Source: Verrucomicrobiota bacterium (GTDB lineage Bacteria > Verrucomicrobiota > Verrucomicrobiia > Limisphaerales > JADJPG01). Taken from it: a stretch of 64,000 nucleotides of DNA. This document shows, one piece after another, positions 17,747-27,097 of the stretch. Numbering within the stretch: position 1 is the first letter of the stretch; every line of letters begins with the position of its first letter. A model generated the notes under the pieces. That model was not told the DNA's origin. It ran no database searches and saw only the letters and a list, made by a program, of their open reading frames with translations. The stretch is taken from positions 33,088 to 97,087 of the forward strand of contig JADJPG010000033.1 in assembly GCA_016713365.1 (NCBI GenBank), read 5' to 3'. The translations under genes were made by a program, and so were the position numbers.

Positions 17747-18571
17747 TTACGGCTTGTCGTATTCGCCGAGCGGGCGCAGCCAGATGTTGCGGAAGCGCAC
17801 CGGATTGCCGTGTTCATAGAGTTCGATGGGACCGCTCTCCTGCTTGCGATCATAGTTTCCGATCGAACGATGGTTGGTCGGACCATGAAGCGCCTGACGA
17901 TGATGCACCACCACGCCGTTGTGAATCACGGTCACGTGCGCCTTCTTGATGTTCTTGCCATCAGCGTCCCAGCGCGGGGCTTCGAAAATGATGTCGTAGG
18001 TCTGCCATTGGCCGGGACCGCGGGACGCATTCACCAGCGGCGGGAACTGACCGTAAAGCGCGGAGCACTGGCCGTCCGGATAGGTCTTGTTTTCGTAGGA
18101 GTCGAGAACCTGCACTTCATAACGGCCCCAGATGTTGACACCGTTGTTGCCGCGACCCTGGCCCGTGCCTTCGACTTTCTCTGGCGTGGCGAATTCGAGG
18201 TGCATCTGGAAATCGCCGAACTTCTCCTTTGTCCGAAGCACGCCGCTCTTGGGCACGACTTCCATGTAACCGTTCTCGACTTTCCACTTGGCCGGCACGC
18301 CGTTGCCGTGTTCCCACTTCGAGAGATCCTTGCCGTCAAACAGAACGTTCGCGTCCGCCGGCGCGGGAGCTTGCTGGCTGAACTGTGCGCCCGGCGCGAC
18401 GATGCGCGGCTGCGGCCGATCACCGTCGTGAACGTGCCATTGCGTGCCAGGAATAAGTGGAGTGTCCTTGTAGCCGAGGCTCTTTCCATCGGCGGCAATT
18501 GCGGTGGAAACGCCAGCGGCCAGAACGACCGCGAGTGAACAGAGAACTTGTGTGGTGCGTGATGTGGTCAT
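17747..18571 (-). CDS. DUF1080 (3-keto-disaccharide hydrolase-type) exported protein
   Basis: 274 aa with signal peptide (cleavage near TAIAADG). From about residue 85 the sequence follows the DUF1080 pattern: NVLFDGKDLSKWEHGNG, WKVENGYMEVVPKSG, LRTKEKFGDFQMHLEFATP, GNNGVNIWGRYEVQVLDSY, QWQTYDIIFEAPRWD, VTVIHNGVVVHH and GPIELYEHGNPVRFRNIWLRPL. The concanavalin-like fold and recent work on family members point to action on 3-keto-glycosides, but the substrate cannot be read from sequence. It is 66 nt downstream of the DUF1552 gene and is followed by a strong terminator. Confidence 0.9.
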   Translation of the reverse strand: MTTSRTTQVLCSLAVVLAAGVSTAIAADGKSLGYKDTPLIPGTQWHVHDGDRPQPRIVAPGAQFSQQAPAPADANVLFDGKDLSKWEHGNGVPAKWKVENGYMEVVPKSGVLRTKEKFGDFQMHLEFATPEKVEGTGQGRGNNGVNIWGRYEVQVLDSYENKTYPDGQCSALYGQFPPLVNASRGPGQWQTYDIIFEAPRWDADGKNIKKAHVTVIHNGVVVHHRQALHGPTNHRSIGNYDRKQESGPIELYEHGNPVRFRNIWLRPLGEYDKP

Positions 18572-18637
18572 GGGTTGGAATTCAACAGACGGTTAAACAA
18601 AAGGCAACTGAGATTTGGTAGACGAACATTCGAAAGA

Positions 18638-20065
18638 TCACGCGGGCTTGATTCCAGCGAAGTTCGGATCGCTCAAGCCCGGCAATTCACCCGTGCTGTC
18701 CGAGAACTTGTCCATCGAAACGCCGAGGCGGTTCAGCATCCCGACGTAGAGATTGCACAGCGGTGTGTTCTTTTCGTAAACGAGGTGACGTCCGGTCGCA
18801 ATCGTGCCACCGCCGCGACCAGCCAGGACGATCGGCAGATTGCGCGGATTGTGCGCATTGCCATCCCGCATGCCGGCGCCGAAGAGAACCATCGAGTTAT
18901 CGAGCAACGTCCCCTCGCCTTCCTTGATCGCCTTCATCATGTCGAGCATGTAGGCGAGTTGCGCCATGTGCCAGGCGTTGATCCGCTTGTATTGTTCAAG
19001 CTTCTCTTTGTCGTTCTCGTGGTGCGAGGTCTGGTGATGCCCGCCCTTCACGCCGTCGAGGAAGGCGAAGTTTCGTCCGCTCACCGCGTTACCAAACATG
19101 AACGTGCTGATGCGCGTGGAATCGGTCCAGAACGCATGCACCATCAAATCGAGCATCAGCTTCACGTGCTCGGTGTGATTGCCGCGGCGTTCACTGACGC
19201 GCGCCGGATCGCTGTAAACGTCAATGCGCCGGCCAAGTTCCTCGACCGCCTGCCGCGCCAACGGATCATCGAGCACATCGCTCTTCTGGCGCTTTGCATC
19301 GAACTCGATCCGTTTCTCCACCGAACGCACGGAGTCGAGATACTCATTCAGCTTCTGTTGATCCGCGCGGCCAAGTTTTCGTTGGAGGCGACGCGCATCC
19401 TCCATCACCAAATCGATGACACTCTTGTCGCGCGCAGCTTCGGCGCGACGACTTTCCGTGTTCGAGCGGAACAGCCGGTCGAACGCGAGCTTCGGATTAA
19501 TCTCCTTCGCCAGCGGCGTCACCGGAGTGCTCCACGAAATATGCGCGCCGTAGAGCTGCGTATAGCCGACGTTCGTATCGACGCCCGTCGCCGGCGGTTC
19601 GATGCCGAGCTCGAGCGAGGGAAGCGGCGTGAGATTGCCCAAGTGCTGCGCGACGACTTGATCCATCGAGACCGCACCGCTGCGCAAGTCGCTGCCCGTC
19701 GTCCGCGTGATGGTCGTACCCGTGAGAAAACCGCCGGTCTTCACGTAATGTCCGTCGCCCGTGTTGCTCGCGGCGTTCCACAGATCGGTCAGCACGAGCA
19801 TGTCGTTCTTGTGCTGCGCGAGCGGTTCGAGAATCGGCGATAGCTCGAAGTTCGCGCCCGTGCCCTTTGGCGTCCATGCGTGCGGATTCACGCCGTTCGG
19901 CATGTAAAGCACAGCCAGGCGGACCGGATGTTTGCCTTTACGCGCCGCCGTCGAGCCCGCGCTCGCGGCGAACGGCCCCATCGCTTCGAGCAACGGAAGA
20001 CTCATCATCGCGCCCACGCCCTTGAGCATGGTGCGTCGGGAGATTTGCCAGGATTTCGTGTTCAT
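18638..20065 (-). CDS. DUF1552 family protein with Tat signal
   Basis: 475 aa. It begins with a twin-arginine signal (ISRRTMLKGVGAMMSLPLLE). Family features seen: AVLYMPNGVNPHAWTPKG near residue 52, LTDLWNAASNTGDGHYVKTG, SMDQVVAQHLG, DSVRSVEKRIEFDAKRQ, and the C-terminal block MVLFGAGMRDGNAHNPRNLP with LAGRGGG. DUF1552 genes pair almost always with DUF1592-type cytochrome genes in these phyla; function is unknown. The ATG overlaps the reconstructed stop of the upstream DUF1592 gene (taatg at 20067-20063), indicating translational coupling. This overlap also supports the frame correction proposed for that gene. Confidence 0.9.
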   Translation of the reverse strand: MNTKSWQISRRTMLKGVGAMMSLPLLEAMGPFAASAGSTAARKGKHPVRLAVLYMPNGVNPHAWTPKGTGANFELSPILEPLAQHKNDMLVLTDLWNAASNTGDGHYVKTGGFLTGTTITRTTGSDLRSGAVSMDQVVAQHLGNLTPLPSLELGIEPPATGVDTNVGYTQLYGAHISWSTPVTPLAKEINPKLAFDRLFRSNTESRRAEAARDKSVIDLVMEDARRLQRKLGRADQQKLNEYLDSVRSVEKRIEFDAKRQKSDVLDDPLARQAVEELGRRIDVYSDPARVSERRGNHTEHVKLMLDLMVHAFWTDSTRISTFMFGNAVSGRNFAFLDGVKGGHHQTSHHENDKEKLEQYKRINAWHMAQLAYMLDMMKAIKEGEGTLLDNSMVLFGAGMRDGNAHNPRNLPIVLAGRGGGTIATGRHLVYEKNTPLCNLYVGMLNRLGVSMDKFSDSTGELPGLSDPNFAGIKPA

Positions 20066-22111
20066 TAATTCAATGAGGCTTGAGTCGTTTTTGTATCCTT
20101 CGCCGTGTCGCCCTTCTCGTCGAGCTCCGTTGAGCGGCGATATTGGAACGGCAGGCTCTTCACAATCTCAGTCACGAGAGTCGCCGCCCGAAACTGATCG
20201 CTGCACAGTCTTGGAAATCTGCTTCACCACCGGCGTGTCGTAATACTCCAGCCCGCGACCGAGCGCGTAGGCGAGCATCTTCTCCGTGATGTTGCGCGTA
20301 TAATCATCCGTGCGCTTGAGCAGGAGCTGCTTCAACTCCGCCGGCCCGGTGAACTTCTCGCCCGTGGTCATCTCGCCCGAAGCATCCACGACTTCATCCG
20401 CCACCTTGGTGCGGAAGCGACCGATGGCGTCGAAGTTCTCCAAACCAAACCCGAGCGGGTCCATGCGCTTGTGGCAACCGGCGCAATCCGGCTGCACGCG
20501 GTGCTGCTCGAGGCGCTGGCGGAACGTCAGACCATCCCGCGGCTTGTCGTCCGGCGGCAGGCTCTTCACCAACGGCGGCGGTGGTGGCGGAGGCGTGCCG
20601 AGAATTTCCTCCAACACCCAGCGCCCACGCAACACCGGACTCGTGCGCAATGGATACGAAGTCACCGTCAACACGCTCGCCATGCCGAGCACACCACCGC
20701 GCTGACGATCGTTGAGCGACACGCGCTGGAACGCTTTTCCAGTGACGCCCTCGATGCCGTAGTGCTTCGCGAGCTTTTCGTTGAGGTAGGTGTAGTCGGC
20801 GTCGATCACTTCCAGCAGGCTGCGATTCTCCCGCAGCAATCCGTGGAAGAACTCGATCGTCTCGTCATACATCGCGTCGCGCAGCGCAATCGAGAACTCG
20901 GGGAACTTCTTATTGTCCGGCTGCGTCACCGTCTTGAGCTCCTTCACGCGCAACCATTGGCCCGCGAAATTTTCGGCAAACGCCCGCGCCTTGGGGTCCT
21001 GCAACATCCGCCGCACCTGCGCTTCGAGCACCGCTGGCTCCCCGAGCTTGTTCGCCGCGGCCTGGGCGAAGAGCTCGTCATCCGGCATTGAGGACCACAG
21101 GAAATAGGAGAGCCGATTCGCGAGTTCGAAATCGCGCACGCGATGAATCACCGGCGAGCCCGCCGGGAGAGAAGCGGCAGACCCGGAACTCTTCTTACCC
21201 GCAACAGCCGCCTGCGAGTCCTCCACGCGGAAGAGGAAGTGCGGCGAGACAAGCATGCTCTTGAGACCGAGCTTCACAGAATCCTCGAACGACTCCCCTC
21301 GCTTCAGCGCGGCGTTGAAGACCGACTCCAATCGCTTCAGCTCGTCCTTCTCCACCGGACGCCGGTAAATCCGCGGCGCGTGATGCGCGAAAATCTTCCG
21401 CGCCGCGTCGCGCTTCGAGACGCCTTTGTCCGGCCGCGCGATGAAAATGACCTCGGGCTTCGCGGCGTTCACCACGTCACCTGCCGCCGCGATGTAGCGT
21501 TCCATGAGCACAGGTGGAATGAAGAGTGTTGCCGCGTTGTTGTCGAAACCGCCGCCACCACCGCCATCCGGCGGAAACTTGTCCGCGGGCCGCGTGTTGA
21601 CCCCAAACAAGTCGCGCACCGTGTTGTTGTATTCGAGCCGGCTCAGGCGATGCAGCACGTAGCGACCGGGATCTTTTGGGAGCTTCGATTCATCCACCGC
21701 ATCCAGCGCGGACTCAATCCACACCGCCAATCGATCGCGCTCCTCGGCCGACGGCTGCGGTTTATCCTCCGGCGGCATGTTGCGATCGCGAATCTGCGCC
21801 AGCGTCGTCTCCCATGTCTTCGGGTCCGAGTGAACCGCCCCGGAATCGAGGAAACGCGCGATATCCACCCCGCCCTTCTTGCGATTCGCGCTGTGGCATT
21901 TCGTGCAGTACTGCTCGAGGAGAGGACGAATCTCTTTCTGGAAGTCCGCCGTCGGCTCAGCCGCGAGCGGCAGCTGCATCAGGCCAAGCGCGAGCGCAGC
22001 GGCAAGGGGCGCAAGCAGACTTCCCCAACGTCCTCTAGGAGGACACGGGGCACTGCTGCCGGAGGCAGGGTTTTCGGAGCGAGAACGCACACAGAAAGGA
22101 CTGGTTTTCAA
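20065..22111 (-). CDS. DUF1592/DUF1588/DUF1585 cytochrome-like protein, 3' frameshift
   Basis: Reconstructed as about 682 aa; as read, it stops at 20168 after 647 aa. It has a signal peptide, then a haem-binding CTKCH in EIRPLLEQYCTKCHSANRKK (PSCyt1-type). DUF1587 (RLEYNNTVRDLFGVNTRP), DUF1592 (DFELANRLSYFLWSSMPDDE), DUF1588 (LGMASVLTVTSYPLRTSPV, CAGCHKRMDPLGFGLENFD with a second CxxCH) and most of DUF1585 (MLAYALGRGLEYYD) follow. Near 20199-20201 the frame breaks. In the next frame the family ending FRAATLVTEIVKSLPFQYRR is intact and closes with TAA overlapping the DUF1552 start. Restoring a lost CG dinucleotide (GCG to GCGCG) joins the two. Probably a periplasmic electron-transfer protein. 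Confidence 0.85.
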
Positions 22112-22236
22112 CGAGGGACATTCACGGGAATCTCAATCCGGAACCACGCGCTTCCACAGCGACGAGAGCAATGATTGCCAGATTGACCGCTGCTGTATAC
22201 TTTGCCCGCTTTGAAGAATGTATTGACCGAAGAACG

Positions 22237-22815
22237 ATGAAGACGGAAACGACAGCCCCAAACGTCACGCCCACCGCAGAGAACCCGTCCGCGACGGACG
22301 CCGCCGGAGCTGGCGCTGAAACCGGCGCCGAACTGACTCCCGCTGCCATCGCGGAATTGAAGACGCAAGCCGCCAAGGCGAAGGACCACTGGGAGGCGCT
22401 GGTCCGCACGACCGCCGATTTCGACAATTTTAAGAAACGCGCCGCGCGCGAGCGGCAGGACGCGGTGAAGTTCGCCAACGAATCGCTGCTCCAGAAGCTC
22501 ATCCCGATCCTCGACACCTTTGACATGGCGCTGGCCGCCGCTGCGAATGCGAAGGAAGGCACGGCTCAATCCCTTCAGACTGGCGTGAGCATGATTCTCT
22601 CGCAGTTTCGCAATACGTTGACCGACGCCGGGCTCGAAGAATTGGACGCCTCCGGAAAGCCGTTCGATCCGAACTTCCACGAAGCCGTCTCGCAACAGGA
22701 GACCGCCGATGTGCCGGAAGGTCACGTCGTTCAGCAGCTGCGCAAGGGTTACAAATTGAAGGAACGGCTGCTGCGTCCCGCCACCGTCATCGTGGCCAAA
22801 AAGCCCTCGGCGTAA
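22237..22815 (+). CDS. grpE: Nucleotide exchange factor GrpE
   Basis: 192 aa from ATG 22237 (MKTETTAPNVTPTAENPS); an upstream in-frame ATG at 22171 would add 22 residues overlapping a weak promoter-like TATACT at 22196. GrpE releases ADP from DnaK. After an acidic, low-complexity N-terminus comes the long helix (AKAKDHWEALVRTTADFDNF then KKRAARERQDAVKFANESLL), followed by LIPILDTFDMALAAA, GLEELDASGKPFDPNFHEAV and the C-terminal beta-wing VVQQLRKGYKLKERLLRPA. It is followed after 30 nt by dnaJ, so the two are an operon; dnaK is not in the window. No CIRCE inverted repeat was found upstream. Confidence 0.95.
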   Translation: MKTETTAPNVTPTAENPSATDAAGAGAETGAELTPAAIAELKTQAAKAKDHWEALVRTTADFDNFKKRAARERQDAVKFANESLLQKLIPILDTFDMALAAAANAKEGTAQSLQTGVSMILSQFRNTLTDAGLEELDASGKPFDPNFHEAVSQQETADVPEGHVVQQLRKGYKLKERLLRPATVIVAKKPSA

Positions 22816-22845
22816 TCCCGTTCAAGCCGCACTCAAGCTGCCGCC

Positions 22846-23997
22846 ATGTCCAAACGCGACTATTACGAGGTTCTCGGAATCCAGAAGGGAGCCAGCGACG
22901 AGGAGATCAAAAAGGCCTATCGCAAGATGGCCATCAAGTATCACCCGGACAAGAATCCGGGCGACAAGGCGGCGGAGGAGAGCTTCAAGGAAGTGGGCGA
23001 AGCGTATGAAGCGCTGAGCGACCCACAGAAACGCGCCGCCTACGATCAATACGGCCACGACGCGTTTGATCCCCGGCGGCGGGCGAGCGGACGCGGCGGC
23101 GGCTTCCACGATCCGTTCGATGTGTTCCGCGAAGCCTTCGGTGGCGGCGGCGGTGGTGGCGGCGTGGAGGACATCTTCGAACAATTCTTTGGCGGCGGTT
23201 CCCGACGCGATCCGACCGGCCCCGAGCGCGGCGCAAACCTGCGCTACGATTTGGAGATCGAATTCGAAGAAGCCGCCAACGGCTGTGAGAAGGACATTTC
23301 GCTCACCAAGATGGACGAGTGCGAAACCTGCCACGGTTCCGGAGCCGAGGAAGGCGCACAAAAGAAGCCGTGTCAGCTCTGTGGCGGACGCGGCCAGGTG
23401 ATCACCGCGCGCGGCATTTTCAGCATCGCGCAGACCTGCCCGCGCTGCTCGGGGGCCGGACGAACGGTCGATAAGCCTTGCCGCAAGTGCAATGGCGCCG
23501 GACGCACGGAACGCACGACGAAGAAGAAGATCCGCATTCCGCCAGGAGTCGACACCGGCACGCGCCTGCGTTCCACCGGAGACGGCGAAGCGGGAATGCG
23601 CGGCGGACCGTCTGGAGATTTGTTCGTTGTCCTGCACGTCAAGACTCACTCCCTCTTTGAACGCGAAGGCGACGACCTGGTTTACGAACTGCCGATAAGT
23701 TTCGTACAAGCCGCACTCGGCGCGGAAATCGAAGTTCCGTCGCTGAACAGCAAAGTGCCGTTGCGCATTCCCGCCGGAACACAGCCGGGACAGATGTTTC
23801 GAGTGAATGGCAAGGGCATCAAAAATGCGCAAGGCTACGGCTGGGGTGATTTGCATGTTCGCGTTTCCGTGGAGGTGCCCTCGCACCTGAACGCGTCCCA
23901 GCGCGCAAAGCTTCAGGAATTCGCAGCGCTTTGCGACGAGAAGGTGAATCCAATCACTCAGAGCTTTTTCGAGAAAGCGAAGAAGCTTTTCAAATAA
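22846..23997 (+). CDS. dnaJ: Chaperone DnaJ
   Basis: 383 aa, a full type I J-protein. The J domain (residues 1-70) has the HPD triad in KYHPDKNPGDKAAEE. A Gly-rich linker follows (GRGGGFHDPFDVFREAFGGG, then GGGSRRDPTG). The zinc region has four CxxCxGxG-type repeats: CETCHGSG, CQLCGGRG, CPRCSGAG and CRKCNGAG. The C-terminal substrate-binding domains contain RIPPGVDTGTRLRSTGDGEA and VPLRIPAGTQPGQMFRVNGKG. It stimulates DnaK ATPase and delivers unfolded clients. It sits 30 nt after grpE; the next gene, rsmE, begins 48 nt downstream, a common order in bacteria. Confidence 0.97.
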   Translation: MSKRDYYEVLGIQKGASDEEIKKAYRKMAIKYHPDKNPGDKAAEESFKEVGEAYEALSDPQKRAAYDQYGHDAFDPRRRASGRGGGFHDPFDVFREAFGGGGGGGGVEDIFEQFFGGGSRRDPTGPERGANLRYDLEIEFEEAANGCEKDISLTKMDECETCHGSGAEEGAQKKPCQLCGGRGQVITARGIFSIAQTCPRCSGAGRTVDKPCRKCNGAGRTERTTKKKIRIPPGVDTGTRLRSTGDGEAGMRGGPSGDLFVVLHVKTHSLFEREGDDLVYELPISFVQAALGAEIEVPSLNSKVPLRIPAGTQPGQMFRVNGKGIKNAQGYGWGDLHVRVSVEVPSHLNASQRAKLQEFAALCDEKVNPITQSFFEKAKKLFK

Positions 23998-24045
23998 ACA
24001 GCGAACCGAGAGCCGACGGATCCCTCGAACCGCTTTCGCCATCAG

Positions 24046-24801
24046 ATGCACCGTTTCTATCTGCCACCGGAAGAGTGCAACGGCGGAATCTTGACGCTGA
24101 CTGATCGCGAGGCGCACCACGCGGCGCGCGTGCTGCGTTTGCGCAAGGGCGATACCGTAGTGGTCTTAAACGGCGCCGGAACCATCCATCACACTGAAGT
24201 AGGGGAGGTTTCGCGCGACGCGGTCAGCTTGCTGGTGAAGCGAACGGAGGAATCCCCTGCTCCGCCGTGTGCGATCACGCTCGTTCAAGCGATCCCCAAG
24301 GGAAAGCTTCTCGACTCAATCATCCAGAAGGCGACCGAGCTTGGCGTGAGCCGGGTGATTCCACTGTTGAGCGATCGCGTGATCTCTCAGATCGACGAAG
24401 ACAACGCCGAGACAAAGACCGAGCACTGGCGCACGGTTGCGATCGAGGCGATCAAGCAATCCGGATCACCCTGGCTGCCAGAAATCAAATCGGCCGCCAG
24501 CCCCGGACAATTGCTCGCGCGCCGGGAAGAGTTCGACCTCTGGTTCATCGCGTCCCTTCAGCCCGGAAGCAGGCATCCGCGTGAGTGGTTTGAGGAGTTT
24601 CGCACGCGCCAAGGACGTGAACCCAAAACCGCATGCATTTGGATCGGTCCGGAGGGCGACTTCACCGAGCGCGAAGTTGCAGACGCCATCGCCGCCGGAG
24701 CGAGGCCGATCACATTGGGAAGACTCGTGCTGCGCTGCGAAACGGCAGCGACATTTTGCCTGTCCGTATTGAACTACGAGACTCAATCACGCGAGGCGTG
24801 A
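24046..24801 (+). CDS. rsmE: 16S rRNA (uracil-1498-N3)-methyltransferase
   Basis: 251 aa, normal RsmE length. It methylates U1498 of 16S rRNA using SAM. N-terminal PUA-like part: MHRFYLPPEECNGG, then AHHAARVLRLRKGDTVVVLN. SPOUT domain: ITLVQAIPKGKLLDSIIQKA, TELGVSRVIPLLSDRVI, the SAM-knot motifs WIGPEGDFTEREVADA and ITLGRLVLRCETAATFCLSV. The 3' end overlaps the convergent methyltransferase gene by 15 nt; both termini are intact, so the overlap is genuine. It follows grpE-dnaJ and is probably co-transcribed. Confidence 0.95.
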   Translation: MHRFYLPPEECNGGILTLTDREAHHAARVLRLRKGDTVVVLNGAGTIHHTEVGEVSRDAVSLLVKRTEESPAPPCAITLVQAIPKGKLLDSIIQKATELGVSRVIPLLSDRVISQIDEDNAETKTEHWRTVAIEAIKQSGSPWLPEIKSAASPGQLLARREEFDLWFIASLQPGSRHPREWFEEFRTRQGREPKTACIWIGPEGDFTEREVADAIAAGARPITLGRLVLRCETAATFCLSVLNYETQSREA

Positions 24802-25881
24802 TTGAACCAACACCCGAAAGGCACGGCCCAGATGCTCCGGATGAGTGAGCGCTTGGAACTGCCGAATTTCAGGGCCGGAGGGAGGATTGAAATCGGTCCA
24901 CACCCTCCGTGCGATGCTCGACAGAAACTCTGGCTGCGAAACAAACGCTTCCGTCTTCAGGCCCGCGTTCTCGCCCTCACGGATCAACTGGGTGAAGTTC
25001 ACATGGGCAGTCAAATCTTGTTCGCCAGGAGTCGCGAGCAGATCATTACCAACCGACTGTCGACGATAGGAGCGGAGAGTCCCGTCCCGGCGTTCGGGAG
25101 TGAGGAATTGCTCGGCCAGCATGCCATAATCGATCGTGCACAAACGGCCTCGCCGAAGCATCTTCGCCGCGTCACGCCACCAGTCACCTGCTTCGGGGCT
25201 GACTTCAAGGATATAGCCATCCGGCAACACAGCGCATAACTCAGACGGCAGGACGAACCCAGCGCGTTCAAGCGCTTCCTCGCAGCGAAACGCGGAATCG
25301 AGCATCCTTTGCCAAACGAACTGTTCACCGTCCAGTCCGACGCCCCATTCGAACCAACGTCGCCGAACTGAATCCCAGCCCAGACGGTGGATCGGAAATG
25401 CATCGATCAATTCATTGGAGAAAATGACGCCGGTGACACCGTCCGCTTGTAGATCGGCAAGGGAATTTACCCAACGAACGGGATTGCCATAAGCCTTCAG
25501 CGTGGACTGCTGCCAAGCGCGGCGGGTTTCGGAAGGCTCAACCAAAATATACGAGATACGCTCAAAGATACCGGGGTGGCGATCGCGAACCGCACCGAGA
25601 AGATCGCACGCCAGCTGACCATCATGCGCCCCGGCCTCGACCCATCGGACAGGACCGGAAAATTCTTCGCACCAAGAGGCGAACTGGGCGGCAAGAAACC
25701 GCCCAAACAAGTCCCCGACACTGACGCTGGTCACAAAATCACCGCGCCGACCAACTGATTCACGAAAGCGCTCGTAGTATCCAGTTTTTGGACAGTATAG
25801 GGCCAATTCCATGAATCGGTGAAACGAGACGACACCTGTTCTCGCCATCTCGGCACGCAGAATGGACGCTGGATCGGGCAC
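24787..25881 (-). CDS. SAM-dependent methyltransferase, MidA/NDUFAF7 (DUF185) family
   Basis: 364 aa. The N-terminus FHRFMELALYCPKTGYYERF is the hallmark of the family (usually F-x-x-x-M-x-x-x-L-Y-x-P-x-x-G-Y-Y). It is followed by GDFVTSVSVGDLFGRFLAAQ, and by the SAM-binding region VRWVEAGAHDGQLACDLLGA, where the usual E-x-G-x-G-x-G is modified to E-A-G-A-H-D-G. ILVEPSETRRAWQQ and FSNELIDAFPIHRL follow. Mitochondrial NDUFAF7 methylates an arginine in a complex I subunit; bacterial members are assumed to methylate protein arginine, but targets are unknown. It is convergent with rsmE and divergent from pilT. The altered glycine motif is worth noting. Confidence 0.85.
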   Translation of the reverse strand: MPDPASILRAEMARTGVVSFHRFMELALYCPKTGYYERFRESVGRRGDFVTSVSVGDLFGRFLAAQFASWCEEFSGPVRWVEAGAHDGQLACDLLGAVRDRHPGIFERISYILVEPSETRRAWQQSTLKAYGNPVRWVNSLADLQADGVTGVIFSNELIDAFPIHRLGWDSVRRRWFEWGVGLDGEQFVWQRMLDSAFRCEEALERAGFVLPSELCAVLPDGYILEVSPEAGDWWRDAAKMLRRGRLCTIDYGMLAEQFLTPERRDGTLRSYRRQSVGNDLLATPGEQDLTAHVNFTQLIREGENAGLKTEAFVSQPEFLSSIARRVWTDFNPPSGPEIRQFQALTHPEHLGRAFRVLVQSRLA

Positions 25882-25904
25882 TAAGTTGTTCTCCGGACGG
25901 GCTT

Positions 25905-25920
25905 CGGCAACGGTTTTGCT
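25905..25920 (+). promoter_or_regulatory. Possible sigma-54 promoter for pilT (weak case)
   Basis: The 16-mer cggcaacggttttgct has GG and GC ten bases apart and a good TTGCT -12 box. Its predicted start would fall only about 5 nt before the pilT ATG, giving a nearly leaderless mRNA, which lowers confidence. Confidence 0.35.
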
Positions 25921-25935
25921 TAACAGAGCCGCTGT

Positions 25936-27030
25936 ATGGCTAAAATCGATGCATTTTTCAACTTAATGTTCGAGCAGAAGGCCTCGGACCTGCATCTCTC
26001 GACCGGCAATCCGCCCATTCTTCGCATCCACGGCGAACTGCATCGGGTCGACTATCCGCCGCTCGAGAATGACGGCTTGAAGGCGATGCTTTACGAGATC
26101 GCGCCGGAGTACAAGATCAAAACGTTCGAGGAAACCGGCGACGTCGATTTCGGTTATGAAATTCCGAACGTCTCCCGCTTCCGCGCCAACTTCTTCAATC
26201 AAAAGAACGGCATCGGAGCCGTCTTCCGCCAGATTCCGAGCAAAGTCATCTCATTCGAAGATTTCGAAAAGATGGACGCCGCCTTGCCGCCGGTGCTGAA
26301 GAAATTCGCGATGCTGCAGAAAGGTCTCGTGCTGGTGACCGGGCCAACAGGTTCCGGCAAGTCGACAACGCTCGCTGCAATGCTCGACTACGCGAACAAA
26401 AATCGCAAAGACCACATCATCACGGTCGAAGATCCGATCGAATTCGTTCACGAGAGCAAGAACAGCCTCGTCAACCATCGCGAAGTCGGCGTCCACACCC
26501 AAGGATTTGCCTCCGCACTCCGCGGCGCGCTACGCGAAGATCCCGACATCATTCTGGTCGGCGAAATGCGCGATCTGGAAACCATCGAACTGGCAATCAC
26601 CGCCGCCAGCACCGGTCACTTGGTCTTCGGCACCCTGCATACTCAAAGCGCGGCCAAGACCGTCGATCGTATCATCGACGTCTTCCCTTCCGAGCAACAG
26701 AACAAGGTACGCGCCACACTTTCTGAATCACTCCGAGGCGTTGTCGCGCAAAACCTGTTCAAGCGCGTCGACAAAAAAGGACGCTGCGCGGCCCTGGAAA
26801 TCCTCGTCTTCACCACGGCGGTGGCGAACCTTGTTCGCGAAGGCAAGACGCACCAAATCCCCGGCATGATTCAGGTCGGCAAGAAGCTGGGCAACACGCC
26901 GCTCGATGACTCGATCATGGATCATCTAAAGATGAAGCGCATTTCACCCGAAGAAGCTTACGACAAGTGTCTTGATAAAAAGAAATTCCGGCCCTTCCTG
27001 GCCACGCCTCCGCTGGATGACGAAGTTTGA
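25936..27030 (+). CDS. pilT: Type IV pilus retraction ATPase PilT
   Basis: 364 aa. A hexameric cytoplasmic ATPase that depolymerises type IV pili for twitching. N-terminal part: KASDLHLSTGNPPILRIHGE. ATPase core: Walker A GPTGSGKSTTLAAM near residue 136, Asp box and Walker B DPDIILVGEMRDLETIELAI, His box GHLVFGTLHTQSAAKTVDRI. The PilT-specific AIRNLIRE motif is present as AVANLVREGKTHQIPGMIQ, which argues for PilT rather than PilB. Start ATG 25936 matches the family N-terminus. It heads a three-gene group with a second PilT-like ATPase and a receiver-like protein. No PilB, PilC or secretin is in the window. Confidence 0.93.
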   Translation: MAKIDAFFNLMFEQKASDLHLSTGNPPILRIHGELHRVDYPPLENDGLKAMLYEIAPEYKIKTFEETGDVDFGYEIPNVSRFRANFFNQKNGIGAVFRQIPSKVISFEDFEKMDAALPPVLKKFAMLQKGLVLVTGPTGSGKSTTLAAMLDYANKNRKDHIITVEDPIEFVHESKNSLVNHREVGVHTQGFASALRGALREDPDIILVGEMRDLETIELAITAASTGHLVFGTLHTQSAAKTVDRIIDVFPSEQQNKVRATLSESLRGVVAQNLFKRVDKKGRCAALEILVFTTAVANLVREGKTHQIPGMIQVGKKLGNTPLDDSIMDHLKMKRISPEEAYDKCLDKKKFRPFLATPPLDDEV

Positions 27031-27097
27031 ACTCAGGAGAATGCCCAGCGACTCGCACCACCAGTTCGGCAAAGCGACTTAAACCAGAATTCTAATC

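Noticed and set aside
22175..22201. Sigma-70 promoter TTGCCA / TATACT before grpE
   Set aside because: The 15-bp spacing is short and the -35 weak; not certain enough to list as a feature.
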